Shown piece by piece: positions 52,091-61,607 of a DNA stretch of 64,000 nucleotides. Positions within the stretch are counted from its first letter, which is position 1; every line of letters begins with the position of its first letter. Source of the DNA: Gloeobacter violaceus PCC 7421 (GTDB lineage: Bacteria > Cyanobacteriota > Cyanobacteriia > Gloeobacterales > Gloeobacteraceae). The notes beneath the pieces are model-generated. The model saw only the letters and a program-made list of their open reading frames with translations. It searched no databases and was not told where the DNA came from. Where the stretch lies: contig NC_005125.1 of assembly GCF_000011385.1 (NCBI RefSeq), forward strand, positions 4,340,001-4,404,000, in the 5' to 3' direction. The position numbers and the translations under genes are program-made.

Positions 52091-53404
52091 ATGCCCAAGT
52101 ACGACTCCCATCTCAAATGCTCCTTCTGCGGCAAGTCCCAGGAGCAGGTTCGAAAGCTCATCGCCGGGCCGGGGGTATACATTTGCGACGAGTGCGTCGA
52201 ACTGTGCAACGAGATCCTCGACGAGGAACTGTTTGAAGGGGCGACCCAGCCCCAGCCCCAACCGACCAAGGTCAAAGCCTCGCGCTCCAGTCGCCGGGAC
52301 ACTTCCCTCAAGAAGATCCCCAAGCCGCAGGAGATCAAGTCTTACCTCGACCAGCACGTCATCGGTCAGCAAGAGGCCAAGAAAATCCTCTCGGTGGCGG
52401 TCTACAACCACTACAAGCGCCTCAGCTCGAAGCTCGAAGAGAGTGGCGACGAGGTCGAAATTCAAAAATCCAACATTCTGCTCATCGGCCCCACCGGCTG
52501 CGGCAAGACGCTCTTGGCCCAGACCCTGGCCGATTTGCTCGATGTGCCCTTCGCCATTGCCGATGCCACTACCCTCACCGAGGCGGGCTACGTGGGCGAG
52601 GATGTCGAGAACATCCTGCTGCGGTTGCTGCAGGTGGCCGACGGCGAGGTCGAGCGCGCCCAGCGCGGCATCATCTACATCGACGAAATCGATAAGATTG
52701 CCCGCAAGTCCGAGAACCCTTCGATCACCCGCGACGTGTCGGGCGAAGGCGTCCAGCAGGCGCTCCTCAAGATGCTCGAAGGCACCGTCGCCAACGTCCC
52801 TCCCCAGGGTGGGCGCAAGCATCCCTACCAGGAATACATCCAGATCGACACGGCCAACATCCTGTTTGTCTGCGGAGGAGCGTTTGTCGGTCTGGAGCGC
52901 GTCGTCGAGCAGCGCATCGGTAAGCGGGCGATGGGCTTTGTACAGGCGGGCGAGCCCCAGAAGCGCGAACAACGCTTGGTCGAATCGCTCAAGGCTCTCG
53001 AACCCGACGATCTGGTCAAATTCGGCCTGATTCCCGAATTTATCGGCCGCATTCCGATGGTGGCGGTGCTCGAACCCCTCGACGAGGAAGCCCTCATCGA
53101 GATTCTCACCGAACCCAAGAACGCCTTGCTCAAGCAGTACCAGCGCCTGCTGCGCATGGACGGCGTCGAAATGGTCTTCGAACCCGACGCGATCAAGACC
53201 ATCGCCCAGGAAGCTTTCCGGCGCAAGACCGGGGCACGGGCTCTGCGGGGTATCGTCGAGGAGCTGATGCTCGAAGTGATGTACGAGGTGCCCTCGCGCG
53301 CCGACATCCGCAAGTGCGTGATCACCCGCGAGATGGTCGAGAAGCGCTCCACCTCCGAGCTGCTGATTCTGCCCAGTTCGCTGCCCAAACCCGAATCGGC
53401 CTGA
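52091..53404 (+). CDS. clpX: ATP-dependent Clp protease ATP-binding subunit ClpX
   Basis: A 437-residue AAA+ unfoldase. The N-terminal C4 zinc-binding domain ([31 protein letters not shown]), Walker A ([15 protein letters not shown]), Walker B ([11 protein letters not shown]), pore loop ([13 protein letters not shown]) and sensor 2 region ([14 protein letters not shown]) are present. The ClpP-docking loop reads RAMGF in place of the usual IGF, a variant I recall in other cyanobacteria. ATG 52091 follows the tig stop by 31 nt, so the two are likely one operon. It ends at a hairpin at 53429. Confidence 0.96.
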   Translation: MPKYDSHLKCSFCGKSQEQVRKLIAGPGVYICDECVELCNEILDEELFEGATQPQPQPTKVKASRSSRRDTSLKKIPKPQEIKSYLDQHVIGQQEAKKILSVAVYNHYKRLSSKLEESGDEVEIQKSNILLIGPTGCGKTLLAQTLADLLDVPFAIADATTLTEAGYVGEDVENILLRLLQVADGEVERAQRGIIYIDEIDKIARKSENPSITRDVSGEGVQQALLKMLEGTVANVPPQGGRKHPYQEYIQIDTANILFVCGGAFVGLERVVEQRIGKRAMGFVQAGEPQKREQRLVESLKALEPDDLVKFGLIPEFIGRIPMVAVLEPLDEEALIEILTEPKNALLKQYQRLLRMDGVEMVFEPDAIKTIAQEAFRRKTGARALRGIVEELMLEVMYEVPSRADIRKCVITREMVEKRSTSELLILPSSLPKPESA

Positions 53405-53428
53405 TCCTCCTGTACAGCCTATCTGCAG

Positions 53429-53450
53429 AAGCGGGCTATCCAGCCCGCTT
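53429..53450 (+). terminator. Hairpin terminator after clpX
   Basis: AAGCGGGCT (53429-53437) and AGCCCGCTT (53442-53450) form a perfect 9-bp stem with a 4-nt loop, about 25 nt after the clpX stop. The following T content (CGCTTATTTG) is weak, so termination may be partial. It separates the tig-clpX operon from the GLIC gene. Confidence 0.6.
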
Positions 53451-53575
53451 CGCTTATTTGGGGGCACCTACCCTGGCCAGGTTAACAATGTCAAAGATCT
53501 GGTCCTGCGGACTGGCTTTAAGTCCGAATTGGGGTATATCTGACCTATCGAATTTCAACCAGGAGGTCCGCCGGG

Positions 53576-54655
53576 ATGTTCCCGACCGGCTGGCGGCCCA
53601 AACTTTCAGAGTCCATCGCTGCAAGTCGTATGCTATGGCAACCGATGGCTGCAGTTGCGGTGGTGCAGATAGGTTTGTTGTGGTTCTCCCCACCGGTTTG
53701 GGGCCAGGATATGGTCTCGCCGCCCCCGCCCATTGCCGATGAGCCGCTCACCGTGAACACGGGCATCTACCTGATCGAGTGCTACAGCCTCGACGACAAA
53801 GCAGAAACCTTCAAGGTGAATGCCTTTTTAAGTTTGAGCTGGAAGGACAGGCGCCTGGCGTTTGATCCGGTCCGCAGCGGCGTTCGCGTCAAAACCTACG
53901 AACCCGAAGCGATCTGGATACCGGAGATCCGCTTTGTCAATGTCGAAAATGCCCGCGACGCCGATGTGGTGGATATTTCGGTAAGCCCGGACGGGACGGT
54001 ACAGTATCTGGAACGCTTCTCTGCCCGAGTTCTCTCGCCGCTGGATTTTCGCCGCTATCCTTTTGATTCGCAGACTTTACACATTTACTTGATCGTCCGT
54101 TCGGTCGACACCCGCAATATCGTGCTTGCGGTCGACCTAGAAAAAGTGGGCAAAAACGACGATGTGTTCTTGACGGGATGGGATATCGAAAGCTTTACCG
54201 CCGTGGTGAAGCCTGCAAACTTCGCTCTGGAAGACAGGCTTGAATCGAAACTGGACTACCAGTTGCGGATTTCTCGTCAATATTTTTCGTACATTCCCAA
54301 CATCATTTTGCCGATGCTGTTTATTTTATTTATCTCCTGGACTGCCTTCTGGTCTACTTCTTACGAAGCGAATGTAACGCTGGTGGTCTCGACGCTTATC
54401 GCCCACATCGCCTTCAATATTCTGGTAGAAACCAATCTTCCAAAGACCCCCTACATGACCTACACGGGGGCAATTATTTTTATGATTTACCTATTTTATT
54501 TTGTGGCCGTCATTGAAGTTACCGTTCAGCATTATCTAAAAGTTGAGAGCCAGCCCGCCAGGGCGGCGTCGATTACACGCGCCTCTCGCATCGCGTTTCC
54601 CGTTGTATTCTTGCTGGCAAATATTATTCTGGCATTTCTTTTCTTTGGATTTTAG
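53576..54655 (+). CDS. Proton-gated pentameric ligand-gated ion channel (GLIC)
   Basis: A 359-residue protein that I recognise as GLIC from Gloeobacter violaceus. It has a signal peptide (cleavage near VWG-QDM, residue 43), a beta-rich extracellular domain without the cysteines of the eukaryotic Cys-loop, and four membrane helices at about 239-259, 263-283, 292-314 and 337-357. M2 (EANVTLVVSTLIAHIAFNIL) lines a cation-selective pore; His277 in it is linked to proton gating in the literature. It opens at low external pH. The 3' half is AT-richer than its neighbours. The next gene follows 15 nt later, so it is probably co-transcribed with a truncated acyl-CoA synthetase. Confidence 0.97.
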   Translation: MFPTGWRPKLSESIAASRMLWQPMAAVAVVQIGLLWFSPPVWGQDMVSPPPPIADEPLTVNTGIYLIECYSLDDKAETFKVNAFLSLSWKDRRLAFDPVRSGVRVKTYEPEAIWIPEIRFVNVENARDADVVDISVSPDGTVQYLERFSARVLSPLDFRRYPFDSQTLHIYLIVRSVDTRNIVLAVDLEKVGKNDDVFLTGWDIESFTAVVKPANFALEDRLESKLDYQLRISRQYFSYIPNIILPMLFILFISWTAFWSTSYEANVTLVVSTLIAHIAFNILVETNLPKTPYMTYTGAIIFMIYLFYFVAVIEVTVQHYLKVESQPARAASITRASRIAFPVVFLLANIILAFLFFGF

Positions 54656-54670
54656 CTCAAGGAGCCCGTC

Positions 54671-55264
54671 GTGCTGTCTAACGCTCTGGACAAAGTCGAT
54701 ACTCGTTTGCAGTCAAAAAATGCTCTCGTATTTGGCGAAGAATCCTATACTTACATGCAACTAAATAAACTTGTTGACCGCCTGGCTACCGCGTTGCTGA
54801 AGTGGAACGTTCAGGCCGGTGATCGCGTCGCTTTTTTGATGCCGAACTGCCCCGAGATTGTGCTGTGCTACTACGCTTGCTTCAAGATCGGTGCCGTTGC
54901 AGTTCCGATCAATATACGCTTCGGGGCGGATCTGGTCCGCTACGTGATGAACCACAGCGGTGCCCAAGTTCTGCTCGCCGAGCCCTCCCTCTACGAGCAA
55001 TACCAGCAGGCGGCACCTGCGCAGGCAACGGCTGCGCAGGTGCATTTGACACAATCGCTAGGGGCGCAAGGATGGATAGCAAATTTGGCGGTTGAAGGCC
55101 CACCGCCCGCGTGGCCGGACATGGTGGCCGACCATCCCGCTGCGATTTTTTACACTTCCGGGACGACAGGACAGCCAAAGGGCGTCATCCATACGCGCCG
55201 AAGCCTGGAGCAGGCCACCATCAACCAGATTCGCCAGATTGGCATCGACGCGCAGGACAGCTAG
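54671..55264 (+). pseudogene. Truncated AMP-binding acyl-CoA synthetase (N-terminal third)
   Basis: A 197-residue ORF matching the N-terminus of acyl-CoA synthetases (ALVFGEESYTYMQLNKLVDR, AFLMPNCPEIVLCYYACFKI, and the AMP-binding P-loop YTSGTTGQPKGVIHTRRSL). It stops right after that loop, whereas the family needs about 500 residues. No continuation is seen in other frames. It has a good ribosome-binding site (AAGGAG before GTG 54671), so a stable fragment could be made, but catalysis is impossible. I call it a pseudogene; a shortened functional protein cannot be excluded. Confidence 0.75.
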
Positions 55265-55374
55265 GGTGTATGACTGTATCGGTACTGACGACGGGCGCCG
55301 GGAAGCAAACCCGACTGCCGGGGGATTGATGCATGCGTTCTTACCTTTAAATTGGAACTGCCGAACTCTGCGTA

Positions 55375-56721
55375 TTGCTCCCCGTGGCGACTAAACCCGA
55401 TGTTTCCTGGCGCGGTGTCCTCTTCTGGCCGCTCGAATGGCTTTTTCTGGCGGTGGCCACCGTCAACCTCGTCTGGGTGATCTTTGATCTGAGCTATGTA
55501 CAGCTGCGCGATTTTTATGTGCCCAGGGTGCCCGAACTGGTCCGTCTGTACGATCCGATGAAGGGTATCGAACCCCACCGGATCACCGAGCGGTACCTGC
55601 GCACGGTCGATGCCTACAAGGCGGCGGCGGACGCCGGGGACGTCACGCGCGAAGCGGCACTGCTGCCGGTCTTGCGGATATTGAGCGCCCAGATTGTCGA
55701 TGACAGCCCTTTTGCACTGGTGGGCAAGCAGGGCACGCTGGAGCGCATCAAAAACCGTATCCGCCGCCATGTGGGCGACAGTTCCTCCAAGCAGTCGTTT
55801 TTGCGCTTCTGGAGCGGGCAAAATATGACTCCCACGCGGCGGGCGCAGCAGTTGGAATTTTTTGACAAGCAGTTGCGCCCTCTGTTTGCCGTCAACTATT
55901 TTCGCAACCACGGCGAGGACGGCGAATTTGTGGACTGGTACTTCCGACGGGTCGATGTCTGGTTTATGGGAATCTTCGCCCTGGAACTGATGTTGCGCAC
56001 CTTTGTCACCTACCGCAACCACCCGCGCTGGACCTGGCAGCGCTGCTTTTCCGAGAACAGCTTCGATGTGCTGAATCTTTTGCCTGCCGTCAACTTGATC
56101 CCCGGCGTGCACCTCGGATGGCTCGCCCTGGCGCGCGTCTTTACCTACGGCGATCGCCTGGAGCGGCTGGGCATTTTCCCCTCTCCGATCGCTGGAATTA
56201 TTCACCGCTACTCGATGGCGATCGCCGACGAGGTGACCGACTTGGTGGTGGTCAAGGTCCTCGCCCAAGTGCAAGATGTGGTGCGCACCGCCGACTTGAC
56301 CGCCATGCTCCCCCGGGCTGCCCAGGCTGCCCCGCGCGCCTCCAACGACCCACCCACCGCCATCGACGGCTTTGTCAAAGAACAAACCGCCATGGTCGTC
56401 AAAGAAGTGCTCCCCCAGGTGCGGCCCGAACTGGAGCAACTGCTTGCCCACTCGATCAAGCAGTCGCTTCCCTTGCCCAACCGGCTCACCAGCGGCCTGG
56501 TCAACGTCACACTCAACGCCGCCTACGGTGCGGCCAACGGCGTGCTCAAAGCCGACCCCGAAGGCGAGCGGCTCACCCGGCAATTGCTCGACAAGCTGCT
56601 GCGCACCTTGAGCGCCGAGTGGCGCGAGCACGGCACGGTGCAGGATGCCCAGCAGCTTATGGTAGCTTTGCTTGAGCAGGCGCGGCGCGACTACATCCGC
56701 CGCAACGGCATGGACAACTAA
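55375..56721 (+). CDS. Conserved membrane protein, possible voltage-sensor-like region
   Basis: A 448-residue protein with an N-terminal helix (WPLEWLFLAVATVNLVWVIF), a soluble stretch, then helices near 190-260 (VDVWFMGIFALELMLRTFVT, SFDVLNLLPAVNLIPGV, LGWLALARVFTYGDRLERLG) and a long soluble C-terminus. The helix set with an acidic residue, FDxLN and an arginine-bearing helix loosely recalls S2-S4 of ion-channel voltage sensors; this is an impression, not a match. The C-terminal half is alpha-helical. I do not recognise the family. TTG 55375 is assumed; GTG 55384 is possible. It lies downstream of the GLIC locus on the same strand. Confidence 0.8.
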   Translation: MLPVATKPDVSWRGVLFWPLEWLFLAVATVNLVWVIFDLSYVQLRDFYVPRVPELVRLYDPMKGIEPHRITERYLRTVDAYKAAADAGDVTREAALLPVLRILSAQIVDDSPFALVGKQGTLERIKNRIRRHVGDSSSKQSFLRFWSGQNMTPTRRAQQLEFFDKQLRPLFAVNYFRNHGEDGEFVDWYFRRVDVWFMGIFALELMLRTFVTYRNHPRWTWQRCFSENSFDVLNLLPAVNLIPGVHLGWLALARVFTYGDRLERLGIFPSPIAGIIHRYSMAIADEVTDLVVVKVLAQVQDVVRTADLTAMLPRAAQAAPRASNDPPTAIDGFVKEQTAMVVKEVLPQVRPELEQLLAHSIKQSLPLPNRLTSGLVNVTLNAAYGAANGVLKADPEGERLTRQLLDKLLRTLSAEWREHGTVQDAQQLMVALLEQARRDYIRRNGMDN

Positions 56722-56775
56722 AAAGCGGACGTCGTGGGTCAACCTCCGACGCCCGCCCGTGCTCAAAAACCGACC

Positions 56776-58869
56776 CTAGGGCGCCGGGTCGGTGATCTTG
56801 ACGACAAACGCGTCGTTGCCGCCGCTCAGGGCCTTCTGGTACGCCCTGAGGGTGGTGGGGAAGTTGGGCGAATCGGTCGAGCCGGTGACAAAGGCATTGC
56901 CCGCCTGGACAACGATTTCATCGGCCGCATCGGAGCCGCTGCCGCCTAGAAACGTCGAGTAGATCAAGCTGCTGCCTGCGGCGTCGAACTTGGTGACAAA
57001 CGAGTCCTCGCCGCCGCCGATGGTCGGCTGGAAGGCGCCCGCAGTCACCGGAAAATTCGCCGAGAAAGTCTGGCCGGTCAGGTAGACGTTGCCGGCCTGG
57101 TCCACGGCGATGCCGTCGCCCGCATCGTCGGCGCTGCCGCCCAGGAACGTCGAGTACACCAGGGCTGTACCCGCCGGGTTCAGCTTTGCCACAAAAGCGT
57201 CCTCGCCGCCGCCGATGGTTCCTTGGTAGGCACCGGGGGTGGCGGGGAAGTTGGCGGAGTTGGTGATGCCGGTGATGTAGACGTTGCCTGCGCTGTCTAC
57301 GCCGATTTCGTCGCCTTCTTCATCTGCGTTGCCGCCCAGGTAGGTCGAAAAGACCAGGGCACTGCCGTCGGCATTGAATTTGCTGACAAAGGCGTCGGTG
57401 TCGCCGCGCAGCCGCCGCTGCAGGGCGCGGGCGCTCAGCGGAAAGTTGGGGGATGCCGTAACACCGGTCACCACGGCGTTCCCTTCCGAATCGAGGTCGA
57501 TGGCGTCGGCAACGTCGTCTTCACTGCCCCCCAGCAAAGTGGAGTAAACAAGCGCGCTGCCTGCCGGGTTCAACTTGGCGACAAAGCCGTCCTCGCCGCC
57601 GCCAATGGCGCTCTGGAAGGCGCCTGCGCTCACCGGAAAGTCGGTTGAGGCGGTGACACCGGCGATCAAGACGTTGCCCGTGCTGTCTAAGGTGATTTCA
57701 TCGCCTGCATCGTCGGCGCTGCCACCCAGGTAGGTGGAATAGACCAGCGCTCCGCCGCTCGCGTCGAGCTTGGCGATGAAGGCATCCTCACCGCCGCCGG
57801 AGGCCGTCTGGTAAGCCCCGCCGGTGGTCGGAAAATTGGGCGAAGCGGTCGTGCCGCCAACATAGGCGTTGCCCTGCCGGTCGACGACGACCCGCTCACC
57901 GACTTCCGAAGCGCTGCCGCCGATAAACGTGGAGTAGACCAGGGCGCTCCCGGCACTGTTCAATTTGGTCACAAACACATCGCCGCCACCTGCCGGGGAA
58001 AGCTGGTAAGCGCCCGCCGTGGTCGGGAAGTTTGCCGAGAAGCTCTCGCCGGTCACGTAGACGCTGCCGGTGCGGTCGACGGCCAAGGCGTCGCCTAGAT
58101 CTTCACCGCTACCCCCGAGATAGGTCGAGTAGCGCAGCACCGGGTCGATCACCAGCGGTTGAGTGCGGTCGTAGCGACCCACAACAAAGCCGATGGTTTC
58201 ACGACCCGCCAAAACATAGCGGCCCTCAACGGCCCGGCGCTTGCCGTTTATCTGTTGGTACACCAACGGCCGGGGTTGCTTGAGCGTTGCGCCGCCGGGC
58301 AGGCGCAGCAGCAAATCTCCCTGTCTGTCGAGTTCCAGGCGCTCAGCCCCCTGCAGTTCGAGGCGGATGGCACGGAGGTCGGCGCCGGGCTGTACGACAA
58401 AGTCATACTCCAACTCGCGCTTCTGGCCGTACCAGACCATGTCGATACCCGGGTACACCGAGCGGTACTGGACTTTGGCGTAATGACCGACGTTCGTCTG
58501 CCAACGCTGCGGCTCGCTGCCCAAGTAGTAGTTGCTCACCCCCGCCTGCGGCTGCACACCGACCATCTGCGGATTGGGGTTGGCCCCCAGCCACCGCAGG
58601 CGCAATGCCGTAGCGGTCTTTTTGTCGGTACGCAGGGCGACCACCGCTTCGGCGGCAGTCAAGAATAAGCTCGAATCGCGGTGGCGCGAGAGGAATTTGA
58701 CCTGGGGAGCGCTTTGGCCTTTGTTTGCCTCGAACACGACCTGGGGTGCCTCAGAAGGCGTACCCGCGCTTTCCAAGGCACCGACCGGCTGCGGCCGGTG
58801 GGCCAAAGACAACGGGAGCGCGAGGGCCACAGGCAACGTCAAATTAAACAATTGTAAGCCAAATTTCAT
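56776..58869 (-). CDS. Secreted SBBP-type seven-bladed beta-propeller protein
   Basis: A 697-residue protein. A signal peptide (LTLPVALALPLSLAHRPQPVG region) is followed by a DUF7948-type beta region (about 40-240, FEANKGQSAPQVKFLSR), then seven SBBP repeats of about 60 residues, each with a YST(Y/F/L)LGG strand, a GNxYxTG strand and an (F/A)AKL strand. The C-terminal DAFVVKITD supplies the velcro strand that closes the ring. Ca2+-friendly DxDxDG-like acidic loops recur. The role outside the cell is unknown, probably adhesion or binding. The repeats are also strong at DNA level; this is coding repetition, not a CRISPR. Confidence 0.88.
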   Translation of the reverse strand: MKFGLQLFNLTLPVALALPLSLAHRPQPVGALESAGTPSEAPQVVFEANKGQSAPQVKFLSRHRDSSLFLTAAEAVVALRTDKKTATALRLRWLGANPNPQMVGVQPQAGVSNYYLGSEPQRWQTNVGHYAKVQYRSVYPGIDMVWYGQKRELEYDFVVQPGADLRAIRLELQGAERLELDRQGDLLLRLPGGATLKQPRPLVYQQINGKRRAVEGRYVLAGRETIGFVVGRYDRTQPLVIDPVLRYSTYLGGSGEDLGDALAVDRTGSVYVTGESFSANFPTTAGAYQLSPAGGGDVFVTKLNSAGSALVYSTFIGGSASEVGERVVVDRQGNAYVGGTTASPNFPTTGGAYQTASGGGEDAFIAKLDASGGALVYSTYLGGSADDAGDEITLDSTGNVLIAGVTASTDFPVSAGAFQSAIGGGEDGFVAKLNPAGSALVYSTLLGGSEDDVADAIDLDSEGNAVVTGVTASPNFPLSARALQRRLRGDTDAFVSKFNADGSALVFSTYLGGNADEEGDEIGVDSAGNVYITGITNSANFPATPGAYQGTIGGGEDAFVAKLNPAGTALVYSTFLGGSADDAGDGIAVDQAGNVYLTGQTFSANFPVTAGAFQPTIGGGEDSFVTKFDAAGSSLIYSTFLGGSGSDAADEIVVQAGNAFVTGSTDSPNFPTTLRAYQKALSGGNDAFVVKITDPAP

Positions 58870-59193
58870 AGAAGACTCCTAGCTACGAACGTGGAACAAA
58901 ACAGAGCATAGGAGCGAACCACAATTTTTCCAGGTCGCCAGGAACACCGAATACACGGTAAAAGTGCCGCTAAACACATTGTGAGAAAGTTCTCACGGTC
59001 GAAGCGGCCAGAGCAGTTCTTCTATGTTTGCTATGACAAGTATCGAAAAAATTCAATATTATTATTGGTTTAAGAAAATTCGGATGGCGTGATGGACCGT
59101 GGCGGCATTTCAGTTGACGGGTGTACTGCAGAGGGAGCTCTCAGGGGTCAGCAAGCGCTCTGCAGTCGGATTGAGTTGCGACAGTAGTCCGGT
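58870..59193. other. 324-bp upstream region with two inverted repeats
   Basis: No gene seen. The segment precedes the minus-strand propeller gene. It contains GTGAGAA-AG-TTCTCAC (58981-58996), a 7-bp perfect dyad suited to a regulator site, and a 9-bp inverted repeat (59125-59133 with 59158-59166, 24-nt loop) just after the disulfide reductase stop. The middle, about 59020-59090, is AT-rich. Confidence 0.5.
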
Positions 59194-60546
59194 TCAGCCT
59201 TTTGAGAGCATCGCAAAAATCTCGGAGCTGCCGGTTGGGTAGGCAAAGTGGGTGGCCCGCAGTTGGTCGATGTCGACTTGCGCCTGGATGGCCAGGGCGA
59301 AGACATTGATGATCTCGGTGGCAAAGGGGCCGAGCAGATGGGCCCCCAAAATACGTCCGCCCGGCTCCTCGACCAGGATTTTGTGGGCTGCGTAGGGAGC
59401 GGCAAGGGAGCGGACGGCGAGCCGATCGCGGTGGTCGGCCTGCAGCACGCGGTAGTGAAGCCCCTGCGCCTGCGCCTGCTCCTCCAGCAAACCCACCCCC
59501 GCCAGGGCAGGCACTGTGAACACTGTGCTGGCAAAGACGGCTTGTTCAAGGGAGCGGGTGTTGCCCTTCAACAGGTTCTCGGCAACCGTCTCGGCGTGCA
59601 GGCCGGCCACCGGGGTCAACTGCGGACCGGGGGCGTCGGCTACATCTCCGGCTGCGTACACCGCCGGGTTGGAGACGCTTTGCAGGTGGGCGTTCACTTT
59701 GATGCCTTTTTTGCCGGCTTCGACGCCCGCCCCGTCGAGATCCAGCGCCTCGACGTTTGGGACGCGGCTCGCGCCGTGCACGACCAAGTCCGCCGCGTAG
59801 GGGCCGCCGTCGCCGTCGGTGTGCACCAGCAAGCCCTGGGCGGTTTTTTCGATCGCCTTGACCTTGTGGCACAGGCATAGCGCACCCAGTTCCCGCGTCG
59901 CTTCGATGAGCCGATCCACCAGATCGGGATCGAACGGGGCCAACGGGCGTTCGTCCTGGTGCAAAACGTGCACCTGGGAACCAGCGCGGGCGGCGAGGTG
60001 GGCAAATTCCATCGAAATATAGCCGCCGCCCACAAACACAATGCGCCGCGGCAACGTGCCCAGTTCCAGAAAATCGTCCGAGCTCGCAAGGTGCTCTTCC
60101 CCTTCGATGCCGAGGGTGGCCGGCCGCGACCCGGTGGCGATGAGCACCTTTTCTCCCTGCAGGTGGGCGCCCTCCACCTCAAGCGCGGTCGCCCCGACGA
60201 ATCGGGCCACGCCGTGGTAGGACTCGATGCCCGCCTCGGCGTACTCCGCCTCGCGCGCGGCCGGCAAAGGCTCGATGAGCGAACGCTTGAAGCGCATCAA
60301 CTCCGGCCAATCGATGCGGGCCTCCTCGGCACGCAGGCCCTTGCCCGCAAGGTGCCGCCACCGATCGAGCAGTTCCCCGGCTTGAACGAGCACTTTTTTG
60401 GGCGTGCAGCCGCGCAGGGCGCAAGTGCCGCCGAAGGGCCGCGAATCGACAACAGCGACCTTCCAGCCGGCTTCTCGGCAGCGTTTGGCGACGGAGGAAC
60501 CGGCCACGCCAGTGCCCAGAACCACCAGGTCATAGTGCTTTTGCAT
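59194..60546 (-). CDS. Pyridine nucleotide-disulfide oxidoreductase (mercuric/glutathione reductase-like)
   Basis: A 450-residue flavoprotein. FAD site (VVLGTGVAGSSVAKRC), redox-active disulfide GGTCALRGCTPKKVL (Cys42, Cys47), NAD(P) site (RIVFVGGGYISMEFAHLAA), a second FAD block (VYAAGDVADAP) and the dimerisation domain are present. The C-terminal HPxxxE of true glutathione reductases is replaced by ATHFAYPTGSSEIF, so the substrate is unclear and may be a different disulfide or metal. ATG 60546 was chosen; six codons further upstream are open. It stands alone on the minus strand. Confidence 0.9.
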   Translation of the reverse strand: MQKHYDLVVLGTGVAGSSVAKRCREAGWKVAVVDSRPFGGTCALRGCTPKKVLVQAGELLDRWRHLAGKGLRAEEARIDWPELMRFKRSLIEPLPAAREAEYAEAGIESYHGVARFVGATALEVEGAHLQGEKVLIATGSRPATLGIEGEEHLASSDDFLELGTLPRRIVFVGGGYISMEFAHLAARAGSQVHVLHQDERPLAPFDPDLVDRLIEATRELGALCLCHKVKAIEKTAQGLLVHTDGDGGPYAADLVVHGASRVPNVEALDLDGAGVEAGKKGIKVNAHLQSVSNPAVYAAGDVADAPGPQLTPVAGLHAETVAENLLKGNTRSLEQAVFASTVFTVPALAGVGLLEEQAQAQGLHYRVLQADHRDRLAVRSLAAPYAAHKILVEEPGGRILGAHLLGPFATEIINVFALAIQAQVDIDQLRATHFAYPTGSSEIFAMLSKG

Positions 60547-60679
60547 ACAAGGGTCCGCTCGCATCCGCCCTTTAGCTTCCCGCGAAACCGCTGCAGCCGG
60601 TTCTACCCGCGGGGGGAACCCAAACGGGGAGTAAAAGGGCCGTGCTACGTTGGCAGCAGCGTCGCAACCCTACCCCGCC

Positions 60680-61603
60680 ATGCACCGACAAGCCGCCGTC
60701 CTGTTTGCCATGCTGGCCGTTTTGGCGCCACCGGTCGGCGCCCAGCCGGGCCAACCCCCCACCCTCGACATTCGCATCGAGACGGACAGTGCCGGTGAAC
60801 TGGAGCGCAAACTCACAGGCCGCCGATTGTGGAGCGCCCTCAATCCGAACTTCACGGTGCGCACACCGATCGGTCCCTATCCGGTGGACCTAGGAAGCGA
60901 CGCGGGTCGCAACAAAGCGCGCGAGGGCTTCGGCTTTGTAGTGGGGCTGGTGACGGGCCAACAGCAGCGAATGCCCTTTATCAGTTCGGTGGTGCGCCGC
61001 GTCTACAACCGGGTGATCTCGACGGAGCCCAACCTCGACAAGCTGCTGGCGGCCGTCGCTGCGAGCAATCCCGACATCGACATCGCCGATCCCCGGGTGC
61101 TGAAGATCCTGCGGCGCAACGGCGCCGATCTGGTCAACACCCTGATGGGAATTTTGAGCGAGCCCAATTCGATTGCTTTGCTGGCCCTGGTCGAACCGGA
61201 TCTGGCCGCTCGCGCCTATCAACTTTCGCTGAAAAATCGCCTGGAGCGGCGCGGCAACTGGGATCCGCCCGGTAACCTGCAACTGGAAAAGCAGATAGCC
61301 GCGCTTGAAGCGGAATTGACCGCCCCCGGCCGCGACGAAGCAGAGCGGCTGGTCGCCCTGCAGCGGCTGCTCAAAGACCAGGGCATCCCGATTCCAGACA
61401 CGATCGAGGGTGGCCAGGAGCTGGCGGACCGGCTGTTCGTGCGTTTTGAAGAAGTGCTCGACGGCAAAAACCGGCCTGTGACCATCGATGTCATCGGACG
61501 CGATCCCACAAGCGGTCTGGCTAAGCTCTTCGCCCGGCTCGACGAGCGCATCGCCCGCCTGGAGAGCGAAGAAGCCGCTCCGGCAGCCGCCGTCTCCCGC
61601 TAG
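60680..61603 (+). CDS. Secreted hypothetical protein
   Basis: A 307-residue protein with a signal peptide (MHRQAAVLFAMLAVLAPPVG, cleavage near AQPGQ). The mature part begins with a basic and beta-rich stretch (RRLWSALNPNFTVRTPIG) and becomes helical and charged (LEKQIAALEAELTAPGRDE, a likely coiled coil), ending in a Ala-rich tail. I do not recognise a family. ATG 60680 was chosen because it gives the signal peptide; the open frame extends ten residues further. It is divergent from the disulfide reductase gene and converges on the SDR gene. Confidence 0.7.
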   Translation: MHRQAAVLFAMLAVLAPPVGAQPGQPPTLDIRIETDSAGELERKLTGRRLWSALNPNFTVRTPIGPYPVDLGSDAGRNKAREGFGFVVGLVTGQQQRMPFISSVVRRVYNRVISTEPNLDKLLAAVAASNPDIDIADPRVLKILRRNGADLVNTLMGILSEPNSIALLALVEPDLAARAYQLSLKNRLERRGNWDPPGNLQLEKQIAALEAELTAPGRDEAERLVALQRLLKDQGIPIPDTIEGGQELADRLFVRFEEVLDGKNRPVTIDVIGRDPTSGLAKLFARLDERIARLESEEAAPAAAVSR

Positions 61604-61607
61604 TTGC

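Noticed and set aside
56776-58869. Regular DNA repeats suggesting a CRISPR or satellite
   Set aside because: The units are about 180 bp, in frame, and encode SBBP propeller blades; there are no short identical repeats with unique spacers.
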